NCBI RefSeq assembly: GCF_017873175.1
Contig: NZ_JAGGJW010000019.1
Span: 62,001-126,000 of the forward strand
Length of the DNA stretch: 64,000 nucleotides
Source: Neorhizobium petrolearium
GTDB taxonomy: Bacteria; Pseudomonadota; Alphaproteobacteria; Rhizobiales; Rhizobiaceae
Reading direction: 5' to 3'
Shown here in pieces: positions 16,603 through 25,151 of the stretch. A program made the translations under genes and the position numbers. The notes under the pieces are model-generated. The model was not told where the DNA came from, searched no databases, and worked only from the letters and a program-made list of their open reading frames with translations. Every line of letters begins with the position of its first letter. The first letter of the stretch is position 1.

Positions 16603-17526
16603 TCAAATCTCCAGCGAGCGGGACACTGTCTTGGCCAGGAAATAGGCGACGACATTGGCCAAGATGATCGAAATGACGCCGCCAGTGGATGCCAGACCGA
16701 CGTCGAAGCGCAGCAGCGCCTGCACGTAGATCAGGAACGAAAGATTGGTCGAGGCGAGGCCTGGCCCACCCGATGTGGTCACGAATATTTCGGCGAAGAC
16801 CGACAGCAGGAAGATAGTCTCGATCATCACGATAATGCCGATCGGCCGCGCGAGATGCGGCAGCACGATGAAACGAAATGTTGCGAAGGCGCCGGCGCCA
16901 TCCATCGCCGCGGCTTCCTTCAGCTCATGGTCGAGAGATTGAAGAGCTGTCAGCAGGATCAGCGTCGAGAAGCCGATCCACTGCCATGCAATGATGACGA
17001 TGATTGAAAACATCGGGAACGTGCCGAACCAATCCACCGCCGGCAGCCCTACAAGGCCCAGCACGGTCGCCAACAATCCGTTAACCGGATCGAGAAGCAG
17101 GTTTTTCCAGATCAGCGCTGCGACCGTCGGCATTACGAAGAAGGGCGAGATCGCCAGCACGCGGGCAATTCTGGCCCCTGTGAAGTCCCGGTCAAGCAAT
17201 AGGACCAGTCCTATGCCGAGACACACGGTGATCGCGATAACGCCCAGAACCACGTAAATCGAGTTCAGCGCCGCGATCGTGAGCGAGCTCGAGCTGAAGA
17301 AGTAGAGATAGTTGGCGAAGCCGATGAATTCCCGGCCGGCGGTGTTGACCAGATTGTAGTGCTGGAAGGAGAACCAAAAGGTCATGACGGTCGGGACGGT
17401 GATCCAGACCAGCAGCACCGCGACGGAAGGCGCCACAAGATAGGTCTTCGGCCCGATGCTCTCGGCCCTGGTGGAAGACTCCATCTGGGCAATGCCGTGC
17501 TGGACGGCTGATGATGTCGAGTTCAA
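16603..17526 (-). CDS. Carbohydrate ABC transporter permease (MalF/UgpA type)
   Basis: A 307-residue inner-membrane permease. An N-terminal cytoplasmic tail of about 28 residues precedes six hydrophobic segments. The EAA loop is ELKEAAAMDGAGAFATFRFIVLPHLARPI. It is encoded between the binding protein and the MalG-like permease, in the standard CUT1 order. Confidence 0.92.
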   Translation of the reverse strand: MNSTSSAVQHGIAQMESSTRAESIGPKTYLVAPSVAVLLVWITVPTVMTFWFSFQHYNLVNTAGREFIGFANYLYFFSSSSLTIAALNSIYVVLGVIAITVCLGIGLVLLLDRDFTGARIARVLAISPFFVMPTVAALIWKNLLLDPVNGLLATVLGLVGLPAVDWFGTFPMFSIIVIIAWQWIGFSTLILLTALQSLDHELKEAAAMDGAGAFATFRFIVLPHLARPIGIIVMIETIFLLSVFAEIFVTTSGGPGLASTNLSFLIYVQALLRFDVGLASTGGVISIILANVVAYFLAKTVSRSLEI

Positions 17527-17604
17527 TGTATAATCTCCGATGCCATCCGCAAGCTGCGCCCGACCAAGGTGACGGCCGAGCGCAACTCTGGGAGGAAAAG
17601 TTGT

Positions 17605-18957
17605 CTACTTCTTCAAGTAGCCCGACTGTTCCATCGTCTTTTCGGTGAAGGCCTGACCGGCTGCGAGCGCCTGAGCGACTGTCTGCTGGCCAGTAAGGGC
17701 CGCCGCAATCTGCTGACCGACCTCGGTGCCGATGCTCTGATACTCCGGAATTGACGCATATGTTATGCCGGTATAGGGCACAGGATCCTTGCTGGGATTG
17801 GTCGGGTCGGCCGACAGGATTGCGTCTTTGACAAAGTTCGCGAAGGGCGCCACCTTCTGGTACTCAGCCAGGTCATAGGTGGACTTCCGGGTCCCCGGTG
17901 GGATCAGAATCCAGCCCTTCTTTTCGCCGACTTCGCGGATGTATTCTTTCGAAGTTGCCCAGGCCATAAAGCTCTTTGCGACCTCGGTCTTGATCGACGA
18001 TTTGGGAATCGCGAGCGCCCATGCCCACTGCAGCGCAGCGCCATTGGGAACGTCTGCGACTGGGGCCTTTGTAAATGCGACCGTGTCTGCAACCTTGCTC
18101 TCCGCTGGGTCGAAGAGGTAGCCTGCAGCGACGGTGGCATCGATCCACATGCCGCAGTTTCCGCTGGCAAAAAGTGCGCGGGTCTCGTTGTAGCCGTTGG
18201 ACGTTACCCCTGGCGGGCCATACTTGTTGAGCAGATCGACATAGAGGTTTACCGCCTTATGCCAGGCTTCGCCGTTGATCTGGGGGTTCCACGTCATATC
18301 GAACCACTTGCCGCCATGTGTGTTTACCGAAGTCATGATCGGGACCATGTTCTCGCCAGAACCTGGCTTGCCGCGAAGGCAGATGCCATAGACCTTGTTA
18401 TCCGGATCATGAATCTTCGCGGCAAATTCGGCGACCTGCGAATAGGTCGGCTGGTTGGGCATCGAAATGCCCGCTTTCTCGAAAAGGTCCCGACGATAAT
18501 AGGTCATCGAGCTTTCGGCGTAGAACGGCAAGGCGAAGATCTTTCCGTCTACGGAAAGCCCCTTCCTCACTGTCTCGAAAATGTCCGCATAGTCATACTG
18601 CGTGCCAAGGTCCTCGACCGGAAGAAGCCAGCCGTTCTTTCCCCAAATAGGCGCCTCATAGGATCCGATGGTGATGATGTCGAACTGGCCGCCATTGGTC
18701 GAAATGTCGGTTGTGACGCGCTGGCGCAGCACATTCTCTTCCAGGACCAGCCAGTTGATGGTGTTGCCGGTCTTCTGCTCCCACACGCTGGAGTGCTCCT
18801 GCATGATCACCATGTCTTGGTTGTTCACCGTCGCGATGGTGATTTCCTCGGCGAATGCGGGCGAAAGCGCCAGCGCAGCCAGGCCGACAGCGGCGATCAA
18901 GCTCTTTGCTCCTCGCAAGCGGGCAGCTGATTGTACGTGTTTCCCTGAGACCCACAT
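17605..18957 (-). CDS. Extracellular solute-binding protein, family 1 (sugar ABC transporter)
   Basis: A 450-residue periplasmic binding protein. The ATG giving MWVSGKHVQSAARL was chosen because AAAGGGG lies six bases upstream. A signal peptide with hydrophobic core LIAAVGLAALALS ends at PAFAEE. Family 1 features include WEQKTGNTINWLVLEE, FDIITIGSYEAPIWGKNGWL and FALPFYAESSMTYYRRDLFEKAGI. It is the first gene of the importer operon. A promoter and an operator-like palindrome lie directly upstream. Family members bind sugars or polyols; the ligand may be a sugar-linked or hydantoin-like compound given the neighbours. Confidence 0.92.
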   Translation of the reverse strand: MWVSGKHVQSAARLRGAKSLIAAVGLAALALSPAFAEEITIATVNNQDMVIMQEHSSVWEQKTGNTINWLVLEENVLRQRVTTDISTNGGQFDIITIGSYEAPIWGKNGWLLPVEDLGTQYDYADIFETVRKGLSVDGKIFALPFYAESSMTYYRRDLFEKAGISMPNQPTYSQVAEFAAKIHDPDNKVYGICLRGKPGSGENMVPIMTSVNTHGGKWFDMTWNPQINGEAWHKAVNLYVDLLNKYGPPGVTSNGYNETRALFASGNCGMWIDATVAAGYLFDPAESKVADTVAFTKAPVADVPNGAALQWAWALAIPKSSIKTEVAKSFMAWATSKEYIREVGEKKGWILIPPGTRKSTYDLAEYQKVAPFANFVKDAILSADPTNPSKDPVPYTGITYASIPEYQSIGTEVGQQIAAALTGQQTVAQALAAGQAFTEKTMEQSGYLKK

Positions 18958-18972
18958 TTTCATCCCCTTTCT

Positions 18973-19037
18973 ATGTTCTATATACAGAATGGCGTTCTGT
19001 ATGCGGATCATTCAATCATTTGGAATTTTTCTGTCAA
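18973..19037 (-). promoter_or_regulatory. Promoter and operator of the importer operon
   Basis: On the minus strand TTGACA (19032-19037) is followed after 16 bases by TTGAAT, a fair sigma-70-type promoter. Downstream lies a perfect palindrome with arms ATACAGAA and TTCTGTAT and a five-base spacer (18982-19002). Read on the plus strand, ATGTTCT at 18973 is followed after exactly 15 bases by TTCTGTAT. The same two elements with the same spacing stand before the hydantoinase gene, so this is the best candidate operator for the IclR protein encoded between them. Its position downstream of the promoter suggests repression. Confidence 0.65.
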
Positions 19038-19314
19038 GTGGATTTTTCCCGCTGCATGCCGATATTCGCCCCGCAGGCCGACGTTCTGATACATGCCTCG
19101 CCCGTTGCTGCGCACGGCCTGACAGTTCGGTCGGTTTCGACCGGGATTAGGATCGGAAAGAATACGCATTGCAGGAGCGATGCGTCTTGCGTGTCCGGGC
19201 CGGACCGCGCGGGAGGCCGTGCGACTTGAAGCAGGCGCTCAGGAAAGTGCGAGGCGATTCCGTAATTGAGAACCGGGCAGAGGAAGAGCTAGGTCCGAAT
19301 TGCCCGGTATCCTA
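19038..19314. other. Gap between importer promoter and iclR 3' end
   Basis: About 280 bases with no convincing gene. Short open frames overlap both neighbours but resemble nothing I know. Confidence 0.4.
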
Positions 19315-20214
19315 TCAGCGAAAGTCTCGCGGCAGGCGCGCCAGGGTCTGCTGGTGGATTTTCTGCACCGCCTGCCGCATGGCGGTCGATACATCTCCCT
19401 CGAGAGCGCTCATCACGTCGATGGGCGCCGAGCAGTTGATGATGAATTCCACCTCGCCGCTCTTGCCGAAGATCGGTAGGGCGAGCGCCATGAGGCCATC
19501 CGTGAACTCGGCGCGGCTTCGGGCATAGCCCCGCTGCCGTGTTGCTTGCAGTTCGCCGACGATATCCTTCTGAGTCATCAGTGTCGCAGCAGTATATTGC
19601 AGAGGCTTCCAGTCCTGGAACCAGGCCTGGATCTTCTCCTCAGGCATCCAGGCGAGGTAGGCGCGCATCTGCGCCGACGCATCCCGCGGATAGCGAAAGC
19701 CGATCGGCAGGGAAACCTCGATGCGCATCGGGTCGTGGAACTTGTCGATCAGCATGAACGTGTCGTCCGGCATGGGCTGCGACAATACGCAGGGAAGCCG
19801 GATGGCGGACACCAGGTTGGAAAGCTCGGTTCGGATGATGTCGATCATCGGAATCGCCAGGAGCTTCGAGACGCTCCCAAGGAGTCCGGGATGCAGAGCA
19901 TAGGTCTTCGCCCGCTCGTCAAATCGCAGCCAGCCATGCTCCTGCAGTGTCTTCAGTATCGAATGGCAATGGCTCTTGGTGATCTCCAGCGCCGACGAAA
20001 TGTTGGCAAGCGTCGCCTCGTCGTCCGGCTGCCAGTTCAGATATTCGATGATGGCGATCGCCTTATCCAAGGCTGGAACCAGGCCGAGACCCGGCTTACG
20101 TCCCTCCCCAACACTCGATGTGACCATCCAGTGGGTACCGTCATGGGTCAGTTTTTCAGGGGCCTGCAAAGGCGATTCTGGATTGGAGGCCACAGGGGGG
20201 CGAGAAGACGTCAT
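19315..20214 (-). CDS. IclR-family transcriptional regulator
   Basis: A 299-residue regulator. An N-terminal extension of about 45 residues precedes the winged helix (LDKAIAIIEYLNWQPDDEATLANISSALEITKSHCHSILKTLQEHGWL), followed by the IclR effector domain (GYARSRAEFTDGLMALALPIFGKSGEVEFIINCSAP). It sits between the importer operon and the divergent hydantoinase operon and is the natural controller of both. The start could be an internal Met (about residue 30). Confidence 0.9.
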   Translation of the reverse strand: MTSSRPPVASNPESPLQAPEKLTHDGTHWMVTSSVGEGRKPGLGLVPALDKAIAIIEYLNWQPDDEATLANISSALEITKSHCHSILKTLQEHGWLRFDERAKTYALHPGLLGSVSKLLAIPMIDIIRTELSNLVSAIRLPCVLSQPMPDDTFMLIDKFHDPMRIEVSLPIGFRYPRDASAQMRAYLAWMPEEKIQAWFQDWKPLQYTAATLMTQKDIVGELQATRQRGYARSRAEFTDGLMALALPIFGKSGEVEFIINCSAPIDVMSALEGDVSTAMRQAVQKIHQQTLARLPRDFR

Positions 20215-20279
20215 GACGAGAACCTTGAGCGAGGGTCGAGGCCTATCACAGCTTTTCGATGTTTGTAATCGAAAGGCCG

Positions 20280-20333
20280 TTGACCGAGGGTAACAGGCCC
20301 CTTATGTTCTTTGCATAGTACAATGTTCTGCAT
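20280..20333 (+). promoter_or_regulatory. Promoter and operator of the hydantoinase operon
   Basis: TTGACC (20280-20285) and TATGTT (20303-20308) are 17 bases apart, a good sigma-70-type promoter. ATGTTCT (20304-20310), 15 bases, then TTCTGCAT (20326-20333) repeats the arrangement found before the importer operon. The motif overlaps the -10 element, so binding would block transcription. Confidence 0.65.
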
Positions 20334-20347
20334 AAAGAATGATATAT

Positions 20348-21724
20348 ATGATCGATCTAATTGTTGTCAACGGCACCATCGCGACGAACGCGGGGACATT
20401 CAAGGCTGATATCGGCGTCGACGACGGCCGCATCGTGCAGATAGGGGGAACATTGCCCGAGGCGCGACGCATGGTGTCGGCGGCGGGCTTGCTGGTTCTG
20501 CCTGGCGGCGTCGATGTCCATACACATCTCGATGCTCCGTCACTCAACATGATGACGGCCGACGATTTCCGCTCGGGGACAATTGCCGCGGCCTGTGGCG
20601 GCACAACATCGCTCATCGACTTCTGCCAACAGACGCCGGGCGGCACGCTCGCGGAGGGCTTGGCAAACTGGAACGGTAAGGCCGAGGGCAAGGCCGCGAT
20701 CGATTTCGGCTATCACATGCTTATTCCGGACTTTAACGAGGCGATCGCTAAGGAACTGGCGACATTGCCGGAGAAAGGCATCACAAGCTTCAAGCTCTTC
20801 ATGTCCGGCAAGGGTGGCGCCATGGTGGATGACCATGCGCTGATGACGGCCATGACAACGGCGCGGCAGTGCGGCGCCATGGTCATGGTCCATGCCGAAA
20901 ACGGTGATGCCATCTATCATTTGCAGCAGCAATATCTGCGAGAGGGCAAGACCGGGCCGAAATACCATGCCGAAACCCGGCCGGCGCGCGCCGAGGCCGA
21001 GGCGACGGCGCGCGCTATTGCATTGGCCGAGATAACCGGTGCACCGCTCTATGTTGTCCATGTCACCTGCGCCGAGGCGCTCGAAGAAATCGTTCGCGGC
21101 AAGCTGCGCGGTGCGCCGGTTCTCGCTGAGACTTGCACGCATTACCTTTTCCTGACGAAAGAAAACCTCGACCAGCCCGGATTCGAGGGCGCGAAATATG
21201 TCTTCTCACCGCCAGCCCGGACGGAAAAGGACCGGGAGGCGCTCTGGCTCGCCCTTCGCCACAACCTGTTCGAAACGGTCTCTTCCGACCATTCCTCGAC
21301 CCGCTTTTACGATCAAAAACAAGGTGGGCGAGCTGACTTCACTAAGATCCCTAACGGCCTTCCCGGCATAGAGGAACGTCTCGTGCTCCTATATCAAGGC
21401 GTCGTCCAGGGCCGCATTACGATCGAGCAGTTCGTCGATCTTGCGTCCTCGCGCCCGGCACGAACCTTCGGCCTAGCGCCACGCAAGGGCAATGTCGCGG
21501 TCGGCAGTGACGCCGACCTCGTCCTCTTCGATGCGAATGCGGAATGGACCATTCGAAATAGCGATCTTCACCATGCGGTGGACTATTCGGCCTATGAAGG
21601 CATGAATGTCAGGGGCCGTGTGGTCTCGGTCCTGCTGCGCGGGGAAGTCATCGTCGATAATGGTGAATTTTGCGGCCAACCTGGGTATGGTCGGTTTCTT
21701 CCGCGCGCGCGAGTGGAGCAATGA
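20348..21724 (+). CDS. Dihydropyrimidinase / D-hydantoinase
   Basis: A 458-residue amidohydrolase that opens cyclic ureides (hydantoins, dihydropyrimidines) to N-carbamoyl acids. Metal ligands are visible: His58 and His60 (GVDVHTHLD), the carbamylated Lys149 (SFKLFMSGKG), His182 (VHAENGD), His238 (YVVHVTC) and Asp in SSDHSSTRF. Length matches the family. The start giving MIDLIVVNGT fits the family N-terminus; an alternative ATG lies nine bases upstream, and neither has a strong ribosome site. Its product is the substrate class of the carbamoylase in the divergent operon. It overlaps the SDR gene by four bases. Confidence 0.92.
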   Translation: MIDLIVVNGTIATNAGTFKADIGVDDGRIVQIGGTLPEARRMVSAAGLLVLPGGVDVHTHLDAPSLNMMTADDFRSGTIAAACGGTTSLIDFCQQTPGGTLAEGLANWNGKAEGKAAIDFGYHMLIPDFNEAIAKELATLPEKGITSFKLFMSGKGGAMVDDHALMTAMTTARQCGAMVMVHAENGDAIYHLQQQYLREGKTGPKYHAETRPARAEAEATARAIALAEITGAPLYVVHVTCAEALEEIVRGKLRGAPVLAETCTHYLFLTKENLDQPGFEGAKYVFSPPARTEKDREALWLALRHNLFETVSSDHSSTRFYDQKQGGRADFTKIPNGLPGIEERLVLLYQGVVQGRITIEQFVDLASSRPARTFGLAPRKGNVAVGSDADLVLFDANAEWTIRNSDLHHAVDYSAYEGMNVRGRVVSVLLRGEVIVDNGEFCGQPGYGRFLPRARVEQ

Positions 21725-22455
21725 CTATGCCGGAGTTCAAAGGCCGAACCGCACTGATCTTTGGCGGAAAATCCGGTATCGGGGCTGCCGTCCGCGATCT
21801 CTTCGAGAGATCCGGCATCCGGGTCTGTGTCGCGGATAGGTTCGAAGCTGACGAGTTGTCGTCAAGCGAAACGGCAATCCGCATCGCCTGCGATGTGACG
21901 AATGCACAAGCCGTTCGACTTGTCGTCGACAGGGCGCTGGAAACGCTTGGCCATATCGACATCCTCGTCAACAATGCCGGGACGGGCACGCCGGCACTAG
22001 ATTTTCATGAGGTGCCCCTACAGGAGTGGCGGCGTGTCTTCGATGTGAATCTGGATGGCACCCTGCACGCGATACAGGCCGTGCTCCCCCATATGCTGCA
22101 ACGGGGCTTTGGCCGCATCATCAACACGGCGTCGCAATTGGCCCACAAACCCGCGCCACAGCAAGCCGCGTATTGCGCCTCCAAAGCTGCACTCGTCGCC
22201 CTCAGTGTTTCGCTTGCCCAGGAGGTCGCATCTCAAGGTATCACTGTGAATTGCGTCTGCCCGGGTCCGACCGACACACCGATGTGGCATGCCAGTGACC
22301 CCGCCTGGAAGGAATGGAAAATCTCCCAGTTGCCAATTAGGCGCATTGGTACCGTCGAAGAGGTCGCCTCCGCCTACCTTTACCTTGCCAGTGACGAGGC
22401 CGCCTTCATCGTCGGGCAGAGCCTGTCCCCAAACGGCGGCGACGTTATGTGGTGA
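21721..22455 (+). CDS. Short-chain dehydrogenase/reductase
   Basis: A 244-residue classical SDR. The cofactor motif reads GGKSGIG near residues 14-20, then NNAGTG, a catalytic Ser in INTASQL, and YCASK. The start is the ATG overlapping the hydantoinase stop. It probably oxidises a hydroxyl of the sugar or polyol part of the substrate; specificity unknown. It is cotranscribed with the hydantoinase and kinase genes. Confidence 0.88.
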   Translation: MTMPEFKGRTALIFGGKSGIGAAVRDLFERSGIRVCVADRFEADELSSSETAIRIACDVTNAQAVRLVVDRALETLGHIDILVNNAGTGTPALDFHEVPLQEWRRVFDVNLDGTLHAIQAVLPHMLQRGFGRIINTASQLAHKPAPQQAAYCASKAALVALSVSLAQEVASQGITVNCVCPGPTDTPMWHASDPAWKEWKISQLPIRRIGTVEEVASAYLYLASDEAAFIVGQSLSPNGGDVMW

Positions 22456-22474
22456 TCACTTGGAGCAACATTGC

Positions 22475-23368
22475 ATGACGGTGCAAAAGGCTCTCTTCAT
22501 CGGCGAAGCGATGATCGAGATTTCGGGGGAGGCGGGTGCCCTGAAACTCGGCTTTGCCGGCGACGTCCTAAACACCGCCTGGTATATGAGGCGCCTCCTT
22601 TCGGCTGCGGACTGGGAGGTTGCATTCTTCACCGCGACCGGACGCGACATCCACTCGCAGGCCATGCGGAGCTTTATCAGGCAGAGCGGGATCGAACTTG
22701 CGGGAAGCCCGGAGCTCGAGGCCTACCTCCCCGGCCTTTACATCATCCATCAGGAAAATGGCGACCGGCGTTTCACCTACTGGCGCAAGAATTCAGCCGC
22801 ACGCCACCTGGCGGACGACGGAGACGTGCTCTGGCAGGCGATGGTCGACGCGAACGTCATCTACTTCAGCGGTATCACCCTAGCAATATTGCCGCTCGCA
22901 AGGCGGCTATCCTTCCTGCGCAGCGTCAAGCGCGCTCGGCTGAGGGGCGCCCGGGTGGTGTTCGACCCGAACATTCGCCGCGAACTCTGGAGTTCGCAAA
23001 GTCAATTGCGAGCCGTCCTGTCCAATGCCGCTAGACTGGCCGATATCGTTCTGCCGAGCTTCGGCGACGAGCGTGAGCATTTCAGGGACGCCTCGCCGAT
23101 CGCGTGCGCGGAGCGATACTCGAGATGGGGTGTTCCGGAGGTCATTGTGAAGAACGGTGGGAGCCTGATGGCCGTTATCTCTGAGGGCAGGACTGAGGAA
23201 ATCGAGCTCGAACAAGCCATCCAAGTCGTGGACCCGACTGGCGCGGGCGATGCCTTCAATGCTGGCTATCTAGCAGCGCGTACGCTCGGAGACACAATCG
23301 TTGGCTCGGTCTACGCGGGTCACAGACTGGCTCTGGACGCGATTAGTCGTCATGGGGCTATCGGTTAG
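22475..23368 (+). CDS. PfkB-family carbohydrate kinase (2-keto-3-deoxygluconate-kinase-like)
   Basis: A 297-residue ribokinase-fold kinase. The ATP-site signature DPTGAGDAFNAGYLA carries the catalytic base Asp. The N-terminus (LFIGEAMIEISGEAG, GFAGDVLNTAWYM) and LYIIHQENGDRRFTYWRKNSAARHL resemble 2-keto-3-deoxygluconate kinases. The start at ATG giving MTVQKALFIG has GGAG upstream. It is the last gene of the three-gene operon. A KDG-type kinase suggests that the sugar part ends as a 2-keto-3-deoxy acid phosphate, but no aldolase is nearby. Confidence 0.88.
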   Translation: MTVQKALFIGEAMIEISGEAGALKLGFAGDVLNTAWYMRRLLSAADWEVAFFTATGRDIHSQAMRSFIRQSGIELAGSPELEAYLPGLYIIHQENGDRRFTYWRKNSAARHLADDGDVLWQAMVDANVIYFSGITLAILPLARRLSFLRSVKRARLRGARVVFDPNIRRELWSSQSQLRAVLSNAARLADIVLPSFGDEREHFRDASPIACAERYSRWGVPEVIVKNGGSLMAVISEGRTEEIELEQAIQVVDPTGAGDAFNAGYLAARTLGDTIVGSVYAGHRLALDAISRHGAIG

Positions 23369-23571
23369 CAATATCGGCGTCCTGAGCTGGGCTAGTGCCC
23401 GTCTGTAATTGCCTGTTTTTCAGGTGCCAGGGAAGTGTTTTGCCCGCTGCAGCGATATGCTGCTTATGACAATCCGCGTGCCTTTTCCGCCGTCTTTCGC
23501 CGTACGCTCGGCCGGCCGCGTGCGCGCATCTCCGCCCGCGGGATGAAGCGGCAATTTCCGGAAAGCCGCTA

Positions 23572-23602
23572 TTGACCTCAACTATTGTTGAGGAACTATA
23601 GG
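23572..23602 (+). promoter_or_regulatory. SoxR-box promoter
   Basis: TTGACC and TATAGG are separated by 19 bases, the over-long spacing of MerR/SoxR-activated promoters. Within the spacer region CCTCAACTATTGTTGAGG (23576-23593) forms an 18-base inverted repeat that closely matches the SoxR box (CCTCAAGTTAACTTGAGG). A cytochrome c and flavin reductase pair follows, and soxR itself is the next gene. This is strong evidence that redox-active compounds induce the pair. Confidence 0.85.
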
Positions 23603-23633
23603 GATATGGCCTCAACCTCAACGGAGTTCGGCC

Positions 23634-24029
23634 ATGGATCGCCATTCCCTCGCATCCCTTGTTGCGAGCCTTCTTCTTCTCTCCACCACCCCCAATGCAT
23701 TTGCTGAAGATGCCGCCGACCTCGCTGCAGGCGAAAGGCTCTTCAAGCGCTGCTCGGTCTGCCACCGACCGGATGCCAACGAGAGCCGTCGCGGCCCTTT
23801 GCTTGAAGGCGTCGTCGAGCGACCAGCGGCGGCCTCTCCGGACTATCCCTATTCCGACGCCATGCGTGCCGCCGCCGCAAACGGCCTCGTCTGGACCGAG
23901 GCGGAGCTGGCGACGTTTCTGAAGCGGCCGCAGGCGATGATCAAGGGCACATGGATGGCCTTTCCCGGTTTCGGCAAGGCGAAGGATATTCGCGACATCA
24001 TCGCCTATCTTAAGCGGCATCGCGACTGA
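23634..24029 (+). CDS. Periplasmic c-type cytochrome, SoxR-controlled
   Basis: A 131-residue class I cytochrome c. A signal peptide (LASLVASLLLLSTTPNAFA) is followed by the haem-binding CSVCH (40-44) and a probable axial Met108 in GTWMAFPG. AFPGFGKAKDIRDIIAYLK is typical of cytochrome c2/c552-like proteins. CGGAG lies seven bases before the ATG. It stands directly behind a SoxR-box promoter and 18 bases before a flavin reductase gene, so it may carry electrons in a response to redox-cycling compounds. Confidence 0.9.
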   Translation: MDRHSLASLVASLLLLSTTPNAFAEDAADLAAGERLFKRCSVCHRPDANESRRGPLLEGVVERPAAASPDYPYSDAMRAAAANGLVWTEAELATFLKRPQAMIKGTWMAFPGFGKAKDIRDIIAYLKRHRD

Positions 24030-24047
24030 TGCCATTGTCGGGAAAGC

Positions 24048-24578
24048 ATGACCATGAACATCGTCACGTTAGAACATGACCGGGACCGTCCTGAGCCCGT
24101 GATTACCAGGCCCGTCTTCCTCTCGGCCATGGCGCGCATGGCCTCTACCGTTTGCGTCGTCAGCGCCGAATGCGCCGGCTTTTGCCCCGGCCGCACGGTG
24201 ACGGCGGCCTTTTCCCTTACCGCGGATCCACCAACGATCCTCGTCTCGATCACGCGGGACAGTGCGTTGGCCCAGACCATCGAAGCAAGCCAGGGCTTTT
24301 CGTTCGCCATGCTCGGCGAGGGGCAGGAGCTTATCGCCGACGCTTTCGCGGGGAAGGTTTCCCCAGAGAGCCGTTATCTCATGGGCATATGGGGATGGTG
24401 GCGGTCCGGCCGACCGCGCCTCTTCGCTTCCGCCGTTTCGTTGGATTGCATGCTTGCCGGCGCCATGCCGATTGCCGATCACATGCTTTTTGCCGGGCGC
24501 GTGACCGCAGCGGATATTTCCGAAGGCGTGCGCCCGCTCCTCTGGCATGACCGCGCCTATGCGCGGACCCGGCGATGA
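24048..24578 (+). CDS. Flavin reductase family protein
   Basis: A 176-residue FMN-binding split-barrel protein of the DIM6/NTAB type. FLSAMARMASTVCVVSAECAGFCPGRTVTAAFSLTADPPTILVSI is the family core (usually ...GRTGMTASAFCSVSxDPPxLLV). A second ATG two codons on is equally good. Its last 22 bases overlap the end of soxR on the other strand. Second gene of the SoxR-controlled pair; it probably reduces free flavin for a monooxygenase or antioxidant system not seen nearby. Confidence 0.85.
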   Translation: MTMNIVTLEHDRDRPEPVITRPVFLSAMARMASTVCVVSAECAGFCPGRTVTAAFSLTADPPTILVSITRDSALAQTIEASQGFSFAMLGEGQELIADAFAGKVSPESRYLMGIWGWWRSGRPRLFASAVSLDCMLAGAMPIADHMLFAGRVTAADISEGVRPLLWHDRAYARTRR

Positions 24579-25072
24579 CCGCCCCGCGCCCGGGAGCCGC
24601 CCTCGTCTTCGTCTGAGGGCGGGGCTGCGATAAGCCGTCGTGGCCCCGTCCCCTCCCGGCCGAGAATGTCATCCGGATTGCGCAGCGGACACTCCTCTAG
24701 CGAAAGACAGCCGCAACCGATGCAGCCTGTGATCTGGTCGCGCAATTGCGTCAGGCAGTCGATGCGGTCCTCGATCATCTGCCGCCAGTTTTCGGAAAGC
24801 CGCCGCCAATCCGCCTTGTCGGGAACGCGATCCTGCGGAAGGCCCCCAAGCCCATCGCGGATCGCACCGAGCTGTAGGCCCGCGCGCTGCGCAATACGAA
24901 TGATAGCGATGCGCCGGAGAACGGCGCGGTGGTAGCGCCTCTGATTTCCAATTGTTCTCCAGCCTGCGATCAAGCCCTTTGCCTCGTAGAAATGTACCGT
25001 CGAGATGGCGATGCCGCTTCGGCGCGCGACGTCGCCGACCGTCAGGCTGGTCTTGGGGCAGGTTCTTTCCAT
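24557..25072 (-). CDS. soxR: Redox-sensitive transcriptional activator SoxR
   Basis: A 171-residue MerR-family regulator. The N-terminal winged helix (LTVGDVARRSGIAISTVHFYEAKGLI) is followed by a dimerisation helix and the [2Fe-2S] site Cys117, Cys120, Cys122, Cys128 (CIGCGCLSLEEC), with the same spacing as E. coli SoxR. The ATG giving MERTCPKTSL was chosen; nine upstream codons are in frame but less typical. A 43-residue tail rich in Gly, Arg and Asp is longer than in E. coli. It is convergent with the operon carrying its box. Outside the enterics SoxR usually senses redox-cycling molecules directly. Confidence 0.94.
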   Translation of the reverse strand: MERTCPKTSLTVGDVARRSGIAISTVHFYEAKGLIAGWRTIGNQRRYHRAVLRRIAIIRIAQRAGLQLGAIRDGLGGLPQDRVPDKADWRRLSENWRQMIEDRIDCLTQLRDQITGCIGCGCLSLEECPLRNPDDILGREGTGPRRLIAAPPSDEDEGGSRARGGHRRVRA

Positions 25073-25151
25073 CCGTGGCATCCTTCGACAAATAGACATT
25101 CGCCGCAGCTTTGCGAAATGCGCGGCTGCGGCGGTGTGTGGTGGGCTCCGA

